A stretch of 64,000 nt of DNA from Eremophila alpestris peregrina. Lineage: Eukaryota > Chordata > Aves > Passeriformes > Alaudidae. Every line of letters begins with the position of its first letter. Position 1 is the first letter of the stretch. The notes beneath the pieces are model-generated. The model ran no database searches and had not been told where the DNA came from. It worked only from the letters and a program-made list of their open reading frames with translations. Positions 24,445 to 38,154 of this stretch are shown one piece after another. Made by a program: the position numbers and the translations under genes. The stretch is taken from the NCBI GenBank assembly GCA_009792885.1, contig WMCF01000006.1, positions 1,859,746-1,923,745 on the forward strand, read 5' to 3'.

Positions 24445-27060
24445 GAGAGAGATAAGAGTCCAAGATGAAGGACTTCAACTCTGGGAAAAGGAAGGGAGAT
24501 AGGGGGAAATGTTATATTAATTTTTTTTTGATTCTCACAATCCAAATCTGTTTTAACAGACAGTAAATTAATTTTTCTCCAAGTCTAGACTGTTTTTCCC
24601 CTGATAGTATTTGATAAGGGATTTCCCTGTCTTTGTCTTGCTCCATGAGTTTTTTTATCTTATTTTCTTCCCCCTATCCCATTAAGGAGGAGGAATTAGA
24701 GTGGTGGGGTGGGAGTCTGGCAGCTTGCCAAAGTCAGCTGTCTACAGTATAACCTATCAGAAAAATGGGGGAGAAAAAAGAAAAACATCCCAGACCCCAC
24801 AAGAATAAAATACTTCTGGATTATATCTCCATAGTACATAGTTTGGCAGTGAAGCACATTTCAGGGAGAGATTATGAGAAGAAATATATGGTTTCAGTCT
24901 GTGCCTCAGTGATAATATTGATTTGTAAAGGTAGACTATCACTTCTGCTACATCTCCATCATCCCACAGTCCTGATATGCTGCTCTTGCAAATCCATTAG
25001 TGTTAAAAGGATCAGCATATATCATTTGGCTTCTATCTGTGAGGAAGCACTTTCTAAGAAAGTTACTTGGTTGTTCAAATCTATGTTGTTTTGGAGCTGC
25101 TAATTTTTTGAAGGAAAGTGAGCAATTTTTACATGGCAAGCAAGGATTTCAGTGACTATGTGAATATCCCATACCTGCCTTAGACAAAACTGATTTTCAC
25201 AGCTAAACTGGACTTTGGAATGAAAAACTCATCATTCACATTTATGTAAGTACCAGGTTTCGAATTTAAAAAAAAATGTATATGTCTATAATTTTATTTT
25301 TTGATATTGAGCATCATCCAGGAGTCAAGCTTGTATTCACAATCCCTCATAGCCAAGTTTCACAAGAGAATGACTTTGCACAATTACAAGAATATTGTTG
25401 TCAGTAATTGAAACCTATGTGAAAATAAAACAAATTGCCTTTGTGAAGAATTCTATTCCAAATGCACAGGTCAATTTTGTCCCTACAATTTTCATTTGTT
25501 CCAGTGTAGGATTCAGGATTGGATTAGTCTTAATGGTTTCTGTAAGGATTTGGTTTCGGTTACAAAAGCTGCTCTTCACATTTTCTTTGTTGGCTTTTAA
25601 ATTTCTTTTTTTTTTTTCCAGATCAGTTTTTTATTTTAGTCTGTTTAGATTTTCAAACTGCAATCATCTGACCTGGGTCCCCAAAGCCAAAAGTGCTTTC
25701 AGCCATCAATCATTATCATTTGGGTGTAGCTATGAAGTTACTGGGGTTTTGTTTTAAAAAACTACATTTCTTACACTAACAAACCTCAATGGCAGCTCAC
25801 CCAGTCTTTTGAAAGCAGAAGAAATACAAATCTGCTGAAGGTTTTTGTTTTCTCTTTTGTAGTCTACTCTATTCCTTAGTTTTTGATGGCAAAATGTATT
25901 TGTTTTAAATTTTACTGCAAGGCCAAGTGACACGCTGCAATCTAAAGTCAGGGGTGTGTGCTCAGAATGAATTGCTATTACTTTAGTTGCTTCACTGGAG
26001 TGGCATAATTTCATATCAGATGCAAAATCTCTGTGATAATCACTGAATTAGAAAACACAGCAGAGTCCGACTGAAGCATCACCGCTCTATTTTTTCCTTA
26101 AAAATTTGCATGTAGGAAACAAGTATTATAGTTTAAAAAGTATTCTTTTAATATAGTTATTGCCTTGAATGAAACTCATTAGACACACACAATTTATAAT
26201 GGCATTATCAAAATGTCTTCAATGAAGGAATAATACAGACCACCACAGTGAATTAACACACTTGAATAAGAAATTTGCTGCCTGCTGCACAGAACAACAG
26301 TTGAATTTGGTTGCATGTGTCAGATCAAATCATCGTTCATAAAAGCATTCACTTTTCTGATATGAACAGAGCAGAACAAAAAAACCTTCTTGAAGATGTT
26401 TACCCCTAGGATAAATGGAGCTCGAGATTAAGATGCTGAGGAGCAGGATATCAGTGAGCAGATGTTAGGTGATGGCAGGAATTAGGGATGCTCATGGCAG
26501 AAAAGCCTACTGCCAGCTGCAGCCACCCTAATTACTGTGAGACAGGGTGCCAGAAACATGAGAAAATGTAAACAGGGGTAATCAGGCTATATTGAAAAGG
26601 GTGTTTAGGAATAACTGTCAGATTTAGAACAGCAAAAAAGAATTGAAAGTCACTGAGAATTTTCAAAAATACTCTATCTTAAAGAGGTCCAGATTATTGG
26701 AGCCACTGTGACAGAAGGATTTAGAAAATGATCCTTCACTGAATTATTATGTCTGCGACAGGGTGCAGCACCAATGACTGCATCTTTTCTGAGGTCTCAT
26801 CTCTAATATAAAGACAAGTCTACTTATACTTGAATTTGTTTTGACAGTTCAACTATTTCTGCTTGAATTTACACATCATTTTAAGGTCAAAATCCTGTTT
26901 GATTTCCCTGTTATGAACAGCCATCCATAAGTCACTCAGTAAAACACTGTACATGCATTTTAGACCAAGGAATGCATCCCATAATTTTACTGATTGTGGT
27001 GATTTTAACTTTCTTCATAGTATCTAGTATGAGGGCTATCTTTTGGGTTTTGGACTTCCA
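24445..27060. other. unique DNA, no gene supported
   Basis: Includes 112- and 120-codon plus-strand frames (24765-25103 and 25395-25757) with no recognisable domain. The second crosses a T-rich run near 25600, which inflates its Phe content. The segment 26400-26620 is less AT-rich but unassigned. Confidence 0.55.
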
Positions 27061-27064
27061 CTGC

Positions 27065-27122
27065 AGAGATGAGAGAGCCTTTGTGTGGGGTTTAGTTGCT
27101 GGCTGGGGTTAAACCACAGCAC
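27065..27122 (+). mobile_element. 3' terminus of an ERV LTR, plus
   Basis: TTTAGTTGCTGGCTGGGGTT followed by AAACCACAGCA matches the closing words of a common avian LTR, which ends in a near-identical string just before the provirus primer-binding region. Only the last 60 bases or so are recognisable. The sequence after 27122 does not show a primer-binding site. Confidence 0.55.
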
Positions 27123-28120
27123 AGACAAACTGAAGACCAAAACTGAACCTTGGTTGTTCTGTGGACCATGAGCATCTCTGGGAGTGAAGACACATTGTGA
27201 CTTTGATAATGATAGTCTGGTCAAGACAGCCATGCCCCCATACCTACATACCTCTGATAGGCAGTGCAATTTGTCCTAAGATAAGAATGCCAAGTGGATA
27301 TTGAAGGAAGAACTGTCTTAATGCTCATGTAATTAATGTACTCAAGACATGGGGGAGCTGTGATGCATTGGCAATATTTAGATACTGTATTAGCAATAAA
27401 TCTTATTGTAACTGTACACACAACCAATGTCATACTTCTCATGCCTGATTGAGAGCCTTCTCACTATTACTCTGTCACACACATCTGTCAAAAATCTCCC
27501 TCTGTTGATTCCCACTGCACAATTGCATGAGGGCACACATTTTTCCCATTCATTTATGGTGGAGTGTTGGACTTATTTGTGGGTCTACAGAGAGAGAGGA
27601 GTGCCTTTTGACTGTGCTGCTCCTACCTAGGTGAATCTCACAGCAAAACAGCACTCACATGCAGTGGTGCAGTGTTCTTACCTTGTACATTTCAGTGTCA
27701 GTTCAGTACTCAAAAGTATCTACAGATATTTAAGATTTCTTACCATGCCTAAAACATCTCCACTGTGCTGACAAATGCTGCTTTCTACATGTCTGGCAAT
27801 GCAATTCAGGTCTAGCTTTAGGTGTTTATACACACATATCTGCAGGCTCAGTAGATGTCTGTGTCCCTAACACCAGCCAGCATGAAAATGAAAGTGGTTT
27901 AGCTCCCCTGCAAACAGGTGCCAGCACTGGCCAGCCAAGTGCCTGAGTATCATCAAAGCACTGACTTTGTTGCCTGGAGAATGTTTTTGCTGTTCACCCT
28001 TGGGCACCTGCTTTCATCTGAGACTCTCCAGACAATCCCACCAGGCCTTCAGACACCTCTCCCAGCAGGCATTTGGGTGCAACTTCTACATCAGTTCTGA
28101 CAGCCCTGCAGATGTCTGCA

Positions 28121-28141
28121 CTGGATATCTGGGATATCCAG
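28121..28141. repeat. short perfect inverted repeat
   Basis: CTGGATATC and GATATCCAG flank a TGG spacer. The arms are short enough to arise by chance in a window of this size. Confidence 0.6.
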
Positions 28142-29975
28142 CCTGAGTGTGTCAAATTACAGTAGACACATCTGTGTGGGCAGTCATGCTCTAGATTTGA
28201 GTAGTTTGTAACACAAGGCAAGCATGAAATAGAGTTGAAGATAGCAGTTTAGGTTTCTTGATCACTGACCAAATCCCTGTTCTGGTTCCAGTCACATCTG
28301 AAGCCAAGTAGAGTTGAAGTCCAACTGATATCAACAGAAAGAGAAAATAAGGAATAAAGACAAGGGATAACTTAAATCTTCAACTAAATCTTCACCTTTG
28401 AGGAAGGTGTCTGCAATCAAATACATGGTATACAGTGCAAGCTGAGTAGATAGAGCACTTCTAGATATTTTTCAGGAGGTATCAGCAGGTCTGCTTTTAA
28501 AAGAGCAGGTCAGACTGTAATGGTGCAGCTCAGCTTTTATTCCCTCCATAAGAAGGTTAATACAGTTCTAAAAGGTAAGAAAAGAAAGAACACGCTGTAA
28601 CCTTTTATCCTTGTCTTTAATCTGACACTGACAAAAAACTGAGGAAATGCAGCCTGCCACCTCCTCTCACATCACCACGGGCTGCTGTGTGCCTGGAGTT
28701 TGCCAGAAAGAAATATCAGTCACAAATACTTGCATGTGGGTGCACAGATGCTCCCAGGAGACAGCCATACTCACCTGTCCCCTCACACTGCATGGGAAAT
28801 AAGAAATAAACTCTCAGGTGAGCAGTGACAGAGAAAGAAAATGATGTTGCTCTCCCATGCTTTAAATATCCATTGGTACTATCAGTATTTTTAATGATCA
28901 GGTATTTGGAATTAAGCCTTCATTGTGTTGAAAAGATTCTATTTAGGTCAGTGGTAGAGTTCTGCTACTCCAGTAACAATACGGTCATCATGTTCTCTTC
29001 TGTATCTCATCTGAAAAAATTGGCTTATCTTCATGATGACAACAGAGATAAGCATGTTTCTGCTGTGGAGATATCACTGCTGGGCTGGGGTGGGGGGAGG
29101 GAAGATCTGGAGGAGAAAGAAGTTACTTCTCATTGTCTAATGAAATTATTGTTTCTGTAGGCCATTTGGTATAAAGCAGCAGTAGAAGTTCTGGAAGGAT
29201 AAAGCTATCAGATACTAAAGAGAACCCTGCCCTAAAAACTCTTCACATGGTTAAAGGCTGGAAAAAGTTTGTTGTGTTTGAAGGAGTTCTCTTGAGGTCA
29301 TTCTGTTGATTTCAGCAAGAATCCTGGGATGGAGAAGAATGGTTTTATGGGGTAGGATGGGGTTTAAAGGCAAGCAGGATTTGCAGGCAAAGTGGCAAGG
29401 AGACATATAACTAACTGATAATTAATGTTTTTGATCCCCTTTCCCTTCTTTTAAGTGCTTTAAAAAAATGATGCCACAAATCTCAATGAGTACTTTAGAC
29501 AAATTCTAACCTTATTGAACTCTAAGTTTAATGGCAATTATAAGACTATGTACAATATTACAACCTGCTGCTCTGCCAACTCATACCTGGAAGGAGAAGA
29601 AACAGAGTCTGCTAGGCACATGGAGAAGAACTAACAGATGTGTTTGTGAGTAAAAGTCACGAAGCTCTCTCTCACCATGTTTGTTAGCACAGTTTCTACT
29701 TGCCTGTCAGAGAAAAGTGACTTCTTATTGCTCTCTACTGGACCTGGACATATCTGCATTTAAAGTAACAACAGCTGTAGGCTGAGAACACCAAGAGAAA
29801 TAAAAACAAAGCAAATATTTAAATAGGAGGCGTCTGGAATATTTAGGAAACCTTACTATGTAGTATTTATTTGGCCTGCCTAATTTTTGTTCATTTATAT
29901 AAATGCTAGTTAAAATATAGAAAAATAAAGGATATGTAGGAGGAATTAATAAAATTATTCTAAGAAAAAATAGTT

Positions 29976-30407
29976 TCACACAACTGCCTTCTTATGACTT
30001 GTCTGTACTAACTCAGGAGGGCAATGGAAAACAAAAATTCGTCTTACCCAAGCTTCTGAAAATGTCATTATTTTTGCTGCAAAAGTTCCCAACTGACTGA
30101 TTGTAGTCAGGATTCGTGGAATATTTGAAAAGGTGTAGTTCTTACCAACACATTGACAAAAAGGAAGAACTTTCATGTCATAAACAAAATTTGAACTAAG
30201 AAATTTTATTTTTTGCTTTCCATAATCATCTTGAATACTGCACAGATTAGAAGCAGCAAAAAAAATCATAACACTCAAGGCTTCTTCTAGAATTCTAAAT
30301 GCAGATACAAGGTCAATGCCAATCAAGCAAATAGGATGAGACAACTGCTTAAAAAGAGCAAATAATTTGCTAGCTGAATAGGTTTCAATTTTTAAAAGTC
30401 TAGACAT
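29976..30407 (-). other. 143-codon open frame, unassigned
   Basis: This is the longest open frame in the window outside compositionally biased or repeat sequence. It starts at an ATG, has an in-frame stop one codon upstream, and is followed by an 84-codon frame (29725-29979) that overlaps its end in another phase. The predicted protein has mixed composition, with a Cys-containing middle and several hydrophobic stretches, but I recognise no domain, signal peptide or family. At this AT content the expected number of frames this long in 64 kb is of order one, so chance is the leading explanation; a decayed retrocopy is the alternative. Confidence 0.15.
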
Positions 30408-31264
30408 TTAACATACTAATGTTAACACTGAAAAATGTGGCTAATTCATTTTATGAAAGCATACTATAAATTTTCTACCCCTGCCAATTGTAGCAAGACC
30501 ATACACAGTAAACTTATAAGCCCCCATAGCTTGTAGCATTATTTTACAACAACATGATGATTGTGCTATTATGTAATAACAATCAGGTAGATGACCAGAA
30601 ATAAGACTAGCTACTTTAGCATCCTAAGATAATACTAAATGGAAAAATATCCACAAAACAACACAAGCAACAATAGCACCAAAAACATTAGAATTCGTTT
30701 CTACAGCATTGCCAATGTAATACTTGTGTCTAGAAATGTAGCTACACACGGCTGTGCCCATTACCAGTCACTTTCTGGTGGTTGTACATGACTGAAGGAG
30801 GATAAACATAGATTTAAGCAAACAGTGCCATGAAAACAAAGATGTTCTGTTTTGAGGCTTTTTTCCTGTAACAGAATCTGCATGAAAAAGATGCATTTTC
30901 TCCAGCAGTCCTGAATACCCTTACTGCAGTGCAATTCTGCAGGGAAACAATGTCACAAGTTCTCAGCTATGACAGAGAATTTATTGAAATACTTTTTATT
31001 TCTTAAGATACTTTCTCACTGTACTATCTGCCTGGATTAGTTTTAAAAATTGACTTCATTACTGAGAGATGTAGAATTAAATGTAGAATTCAAAAATACA
31101 TAGATTAGTTCTTCATTATAAGTTCTTTTTGTTTCCATGTGCAGAAATATTAAGCCCCAGGACCAGATGCATTTTCAGAAGCATCCCATTCCCAGTGCCA
31201 CTACCTTGAAAGGATTTTAAAATATGTGTGGATTTTACAAAACTGAAGGTGTAATTTCTTTTTC

Positions 31265-31640
31265 TGTCTTGGGTTTAAATGGCAATGTTTTGGTAGTGGA
31301 GAATTTGCAGGGGTGGCCTCCATGAGAAGACACCAGGAGTTGCCCTGTCAGACACTGCTGGTTCCAGTTGACCCATCCCTGGTCAGAGCTGATCCCATCA
31401 GTGTGATAACTCATTTAAGAAAGGGTAAAAAACGCTGTGCAGCAGCTGTGAAACAGGAGTAGGAAAATATGAGCAAAGGAGCCCTGCAGACAGCAAGGAA
31501 GAGTGGGGAGGAGGCGCTCCAGACAGCAGAGCAGAAATTCCCCTGCAGCTCATGGAGAAGACCAAGGGGAAGCAGTTCGTGTCCCTGCAGCCCATGGAGG
31601 ACCACATCAGAGAGCACTGAGAAAATATCACAGTGGGAAG
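31265..31640 (+). mobile_element. ERV LTR 5' half, plus orientation
   Basis: It begins TGTCTTGGG and contains, in order, landmarks of a long avian LTR: TTTTGGTAGTGG, a TTTAAGAAAGGGTAAAAAAC box (likely the TATA-like element, about 31413-31432), GCTGTGCAGCAGC, GGAGGAGGCGCTCCAGACAG and CTGCAGCCCATGGAGGACC. The match fades after about 31620, before the poly(A) part, so it is 3'-truncated or interrupted. Its GC-rich repeats create the overlapping frames of 62-128 codons on both strands, which are not genes. Confidence 0.75.
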
Positions 31641-31649
31641 TATCACCCT

Positions 31650-34600
31650 ACATGTGCCATATCTTACATTGTGCTTCTGAACAGCAGCTAGTGCTGGAGA
31701 CAGAACAGAGACCTGCATGGACCTTAGGTACAAAACTGTGTTCACTTTCATCTTATTCTGCTAAGGAAAGTGAGATCTCAGAAATCTTAGAAGCCTTAGT
31801 GTTTTCAGAAGTTTTAGGAAGACATAGCAGCCTTCAAACAGAAGTGATAAGTTAAAGGTAGAAATTTCCATGCAAGTTTCATTGGGATGCACTGTGGGGA
31901 AGGTCTGGAGAGATGAATTTTGGACTTTACAACTGCTAAAATATTTCTCTGCAAGTAAATTAGGTCTGATTTCTGGAAGATGGTATTGAGGTAATTTTTC
32001 AAATATTTAAGTAAGCAGTAACTCTGAAGTGCTCAACACCCTTCATAATTTGACATTCACTATGGAAAGTAAAAGCTCCCAGTACTGACTCAGATCCAGG
32101 TTTAAAATCACTTATGTGAAACAGTTTTTACAGCAGAATATAGTAAGGACTTTTTATATGACTTTCTAGGCTTTAATAGATAGATATTAGAAACCTTAAT
32201 GTAGTAGAATATTATAATAAAACAAGATGAGTTGTAATATAAATGTACATTAACTCATTTGCTAATGATCAACATCAGCCACAGGAACAGATGTCAGTGG
32301 TTTCATGTCCTTTCATCAAAAGGGAGACAGAGCCTATTTAAATGTTTTAATTGTTGGGAAAGAAATGGATTTGCTTTTATCCAATCAATACTACTTTGAC
32401 CAAAAATCAATTAAACTGACAAGGCTTCTCTTATTGAAGTAAGTAGGGGCTTTAATTAAATTCCTTTCTATAGTTTAAGCAAGGCACTGGAAGACAAGGA
32501 GAACAGAAAAGCTGCTTTGAATTTACTGTGTATATTGGAAGCACGATTTTAGGAGCAAATCATAAATTAAGCTTCAGATACATTAACATTTTATATCATA
32601 GTACCTATCAAAATGAAGCCACAGATAGTGGCCTCATCTATTACAGCATGCACTTCTATTTTGAATTAGCAGAAAACTGAATGCTCTGCATGATTATTTA
32701 TTACAGTGACATAGTATGTACAAGGGCATACTCCTATTTCCTCAGAAAACATCATTAGTATTAAACAGTCTCTCTTTGCCCATTTCTTTAGAAGATCACT
32801 ACACAAAAATGAGACACTGCAGAATAGAAACAGGCCCCATTTAATTGGTGCAACCCTTCCCCCTGCTGCTGTGTTCAGCAGCACAACTGAATATTCACTC
32901 TGGGGCAAAGAAATTATTAAAGCATTTCAAATGCTATTTTCAAAGGGAATTTTCCTTTTTTCTCATTACCTCTTCAAATCTGAATCACTGGGTGAGAGGG
33001 GAGGCCAAAGAGATGGAAAAAAAGCTTACTTTCTAGGAAATTATTGAAAATGATGTCATGAAATCAAAAACGCTTTGGTATAAAAAATCTTCAGAAGAGA
33101 AAATACACTTCAAGCAAAAGACCTAAAATACAAAGTCTTACTGCAAGTGGCAGCACCTCAGATCACTTAGCCTGGAGGTTCTATCGTTTCAGTCCCCTGA
33201 TGTGATGCTATTCCAGCTTATTTCCTCAGGCTACTTTGTTCACTAAAGCAAATAATTAGAGTAGCAAATAATAGATCCAGAGTCCCAAATTAACTTTCAA
33301 TATTATCATCTGCTTGCTAGTGGCTAGAACATTGGTAAATCTATGTATCTTCCTGTTAAACAGCCACTAAAAGAAATGATTTAGTAAAAATAATTTTCAG
33401 CATCCTTGCTCTAAAATAAATTTTATACAAATTAAATACCATACTAAGTGATGAGAAGGTTCCTCTGATTAAATACTCTTTTTAATTGCTCATTGGTTCG
33501 GTCCACATACGTTTCACCTACAGAAGTTCTTATGTCAGTGTCTCCAGCTTGTGGCATGCTAACAAGTTTTCTCTTTAGATTAATAGTTTTCAAAGATTAG
33601 TGGGTTATTCTTAATGTTGTGGACAAATTAAGACAAAAAATAAGATCCTTTTTGATTTAAGGAGAATTTTCCTTTTCCTTTATATTGTGATGGCAATTAC
33701 AGTCCTCAATAACTAGCTCAGTATTTTTCAGCAAAACAGTGTTTTCTGCTTAAATATAATTTTTTTTTTCAAAATTATTGTGTTAATTTTTAGTTTGGAT
33801 AAAAACAATACATCTAGGTGGTTATTACATTTAACATTTTTTGGGATTGTACTATATACAATAAATTATTTAATATCTGCAAATTATTTAAACTGAATGG
33901 AAAATTTTATTTTCTTTTGTTTCATAGTTGAGTTTAAGATTTTGCTTTTTAGTATTTTATAGAGCATCTGGAGATTGTATTGTAATTTCCAACAGAGAAA
34001 TTACATTTACTGAAAATTTTTAAGTGATTGTAACAGCTATGAGTAATTGTTCAAATTCTGCTGGTATTTATGGACAAGGTATAATCCTTCTATATTCAAA
34101 ACAACAAAAAAGCTTCTGTAACAATATAAAGGCAAAATGTAAATAAAATGGATAGATAAGTAATTAAATAAACTGCCAAAACCTCCAAAAAAAAAAGCTT
34201 CATGCTTACCTCAGCTCTGTCCAAAAAGTCATAGCAATGTAACTATAGGACTGCATCCAATAAGCATGCTGCATGGTAATGTTTAATTTATGAAATTCCC
34301 TGCCAAAATCAGTTTTAAATTTGTGTTCACCATTGAATTTTTCTAAGGCTATGAAAATACACTTTTTTTATCAGCAGTTTTGATACAGGTTTTAATGAAA
34401 TTTGCAAAGAATAAGCTTCTCATCTTTCTGCAACTGTCTCCATATGACATAAGAGTAGAGGTCATGTTGTCAACTTCTTCCTGTTGGTGGACAAGTTAAA
34501 ACTTCTGCTAAAACACAGCATTTTAAGGAGCTGTGCTCCACAAAATGTTTATTAACTCCTGCATAGACTTTATTGAGCTATTGACTTTCCTATGGAGAGG

Positions 34601-34740
34601 TAAATAGTTTGTTACTTATCATAATAGCCATGGCATGGTTTTTAACATGGAAGAAGTCATTATATAATAAGCAGTCTGTAATATATTTTCAGCAGGAGTG
34701 GCCTGCCATGCACTAAGAAGATTTAGTCAAATTCTAGTCC
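31650..34740. other. unique DNA, no gene seen
   Basis: AT-rich DNA with short frames only. No named repeat or RNA gene was recognised. Confidence 0.6.
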
Positions 34741-37700
34741 AACCTTGAATGTCTACTTTTGAATTAATAACTTGCCAGTTGCTTTGCCAAGCAGTGTGTA
34801 ACAGCCAGGATGAAACACTTCTCTCTGACTACAGCAATTTTGATGCTGATAGCAAGGAAGCAGCTTCTATGACACCTTTTGAAAGATTTTCTGATTTTAT
34901 TAGGAATTTGCTGTACACAGATCATGAGCTGCTTTGGAAAACATGGCATTTTAGGATTTATGCAGAACTGAACTGCTTTTTAGTGCCTTATTACTTTTCC
35001 TAGGAGTGCACAAACAAAGACAGAATGCCTGTTCCAGCAGCACCCTCAGTGTTCTGTGTCTCTCTGTGTTCTTCCTTATAATTCTACATAATGGACTAAA
35101 AAGACGAGTTGAAGAGCAGGTATCACATGGATCACACTACAGAAGATAATATTTTTTAACTGTAGTCTTGAATTATTTAAACTTGAAATTGCATAAAACC
35201 AACTCTATTTCAACTTAGTGTCAACAAAGGATTTAAAAACTACTGAAGAAACTGTTTTCCACATTTTTCAACTTCTTTTTGAAGGAAATTGTTCTGAACA
35301 TACAGTTATCTCTTTACAAATTAAAAACTGAACAACCAAGTAAATCTTTTCATTCTATTTAAAACACTCCTTTGATCATCTTGCAAAACAAGTTCTTCAT
35401 AATTTTGTTGAAAGATAAAAATTATATTTGAGTGCTATCTCAAGAAAAAATATTTCATAACTCTACCTATTTTCACATTATTAGCAACCCATGTTCTGAC
35501 ATTTCTTCATTCCTTAAATGTGAAAAATTACTTCCTTCCTATGGCAATTTGAGCTTACATTGGAAAATAAAATATTTTGGACGTCTTATGTTTTTGCCTA
35601 ACAGTCGCATAAACACTCTCCTTCTTCCTCAGTGATGTCACCAAGATGTCAGTCATTAAAAAAAGGAAACCTTCTTGTTATAAAAATTTGGTAAGAGAAC
35701 CCTTGTGTTTTGTTACCTCACTCTTCAGTAATATAATTGCAATATTCAGTTAATGCTCTTTAGGCTCATGTGTTGAAGGGGAGTTTTTTCCTGCCACTGT
35801 TATGCAACACAGTTGTATGGACATTTCTGGGTTCTGGTTTTCTGAGTAGTTTTTCTCTCTCACTCTTCCTTTGAAAGGAGGAAATAAGCAAGGAGCAAAG
35901 TCAGATCCACCAGTTGCAGCTATTTTTGAAAGGGCAAGGGCCCCTGTCAGAACCAGTATAGGTAAGAACAGTTTTGTTTTTTTCTTTTTTCATCTTCTTA
36001 TTAACAGTTAGCACAAAGAAAAGGTCCCATTTGGCTAATAAATGCTCTGTGACATTGTATTTAATTAGCATCATGTTACATTTATTCTAGAGCAGTCATA
36101 GTTTATTATAATAGCTGGGGGATCAAGATTTCAGGCTTTTATTTGACTGCTACTTCCATTTCAGTAGCACACATTTAAGTACATTGCTGGACATGTCAGG
36201 CAGAGCTAGCCAGAGACATGCTATCATGGCATGGGTGACATCATGATGATCAAGGGTTGCATGGGAGAGATCTCAGAGAACCAGGGAACTGGGAAGGTTG
36301 TGTTACTTGTCAAGCAGCTTAGGACTATCAGGCCTTTGCACAAACTCTCTGTCTATGTGTGTTTCTGTCCAATTCAGCCCCCTAGAGACTGGTGAATGGT
36401 TTTGCCACATGCAGGCACTTTTCAAGCATAAACATAGAAGTGAAGAAGCATTCCTATTTGAAAGAAGCTTATTCTCACTTGATGTTGGCAGTTTCTAGAG
36501 CGGGTCACCTCTCATCTGTGTCTCCTGAGTTCTGTTCCCCAGTTTATCAATCATTTTGTCATGATTGAATGACTTTGACAGATGTCTATAAGGCTTCTAG
36601 AACAATTAGCATGTTTAATAAGGCTGAATAAAACATCAATTCCCTTTCTGAAATGTGAGCCTGTAGAATCAACTGAAGTACCTCTAGATTAGAGGTTAAG
36701 TAAGACCCCAGAGTGATGCTCCATCACAGTTGATGGATTGAGCCTTTTAGAACTGGGGAAAAGTCAGTTTTTAAGTGTTACATGAAATTCAGCTACTGAG
36801 GCTGTTATGCCATTTTTGAGGCTATTTTTGAAGACCCTCAGGGTTTTTCTGTTTCTAATACTTGGTGTGTTTTTCGGTGTTTCCTGACAAGCAGTAGAAT
36901 TTTGTCATAACTTACTGATACCACAAAAGAATCTGTTGCTGCATTTTCCTAGATACAGCCTTTATTAACCACTTTGTGAGATATAATTGCTGGGGCTAGC
37001 AAGGTTAGCTACAGATCTTCAGTTAGGAAAAGACCATTGATGCATAGCATATTCGAATTAAAATGAAAATCTAACAAGAAGAACTCCGAACCCTGTTTTT
37101 TTTTCCTCCAACATCAGCTACAGCATAATCTGCTCACCCCATTGCTCTCTGTTCAAGCAATAATTTCACAGAATTTCCCCTTTTTCTCAGATAACATAGG
37201 ACATATGATTTTCCCCATCATTAGCACTGAGTTTGATAGCTTGCTAGCTTGCATGATGATGTGCTTTTAATCGGTTGATTACGTACATGCCCTGGGCAAG
37301 TTACTATGTTAACATCTGATGATTTAGCAAACTGCTCTGATTTTATTTATTTATTTTACTTCTGGCTGAAATAATTTCTAGTATCAACGTTAAAAGTGTA
37401 ATGTCTTAATGAAAGCAGCCTATATTCATAACTTCTGGGTATTTGCATTAGTTGTAATAGATGCCTTGAGCCATGGGAAACAATATGGGTTTTAATGTAC
37501 ATGCTTAACACTTAGTGCTAGTTCCCTACATTGAAAAAGGCCAGCTTAAATATTTATGAAATGCTATTTTTAGTTTTGAATTGAGTGACAGCTGATTATC
37601 TTTCACAGAGATATCTGCAAGATCTGCTGTAGGGTTTCTAGGCTAAGTTGCAGAGCTCCAGATGTTGGCTTGACTGTTGTGGGCCAAAGGGTTCAAACTA

Positions 37701-37970
37701 CACTATAGTTTATAAAATTAGAATTTAATTGAAGCTATAACCAAGCTGTGGGGAATACTCCAAATTGGGTGAATGAAGTTAGAAAATAGTGATTTAGGGT
37801 GGTGTGCTCAGGGCTCGTAATTAGATAATTTCCTGAATTTATTTGGCATTTGCTTGTAAACTGTATCGATCTCCACATTCAGAATGTGCCTATACAACTT
37901 CTAGTGAAAGTGTCATTTTTACCTGTCAGCTCTCAAAACATAGGATACTCCAAAATAAGTCCATGGACAG
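34741..37970. other. unique DNA, one possible conserved segment
   Basis: An 84-codon plus-strand frame (34749-35003) has no recognisable domain. The segment at about 37200-37330 has mixed composition with repeated AGCTTGC words, TGATGAT motifs and a CpG-containing homeodomain-like motif (TTAATCGGTTGATTACG); it is discussed as a possible regulatory element. Nothing else stands out. Confidence 0.5.
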
Positions 37971-37974
37971 GCCT

Positions 37975-38110
37975 GGTTGGTTGGTTTGGGGGTTTTTTGG
38001 GTTTTTTGTTTATTTGTTGGGTTTTGTGGTTGGGTTTTGTTGTGGTTTTTTTGTTTGCTTGTTTTTTCTTTTTGTTTAGTTGGTTTGTCTTTGTTTTGTT
38101 TTTCTTTAAG
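37975..38110 (+). repeat. long T/G-rich low-complexity tract
   Basis: About 135 bases of nearly pure T and G with GGTTGG, GGGTTTT and TTTGTT units. Strand asymmetry is extreme, which keeps both strands open to translation over 68-95 codons in several frames; none is a gene. Confidence 0.9.
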
Positions 38111-38154
38111 GTCCTTTAAGAAAGGAATTTCTACAATAAAGCCCGTCGGAAATG

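Larger units (their letters stand above)
27130..31260. other. mostly unique DNA with GC-richer patches
   Basis: Patches at about 27900-28110 and 28640-28800 are GC-richer than their flanks but match no repeat I know. A perfect 9-base inverted repeat with a 3-base spacer lies at 28121-28141. The minus-strand frame at 29976-30407 is described separately. No RNA gene was seen. Confidence 0.55.

Noticed and set aside
24765..25757. Plus-strand frames of 112 and 120 codons
   Set aside because: Lengths expected by chance for this composition; no domain, no splice context, and one crosses a T run.
30420..30600. Possible nuclear mitochondrial insert
   Set aside because: A few words looked mitochondrial-like at first, but no mitochondrial gene order, tRNA or protein frame was found.
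31398..31855. Four overlapping frames of 62-128 codons on both strands
   Set aside because: They fall in or beside the GC-rich 5' half of an ERV LTR, which is noncoding.
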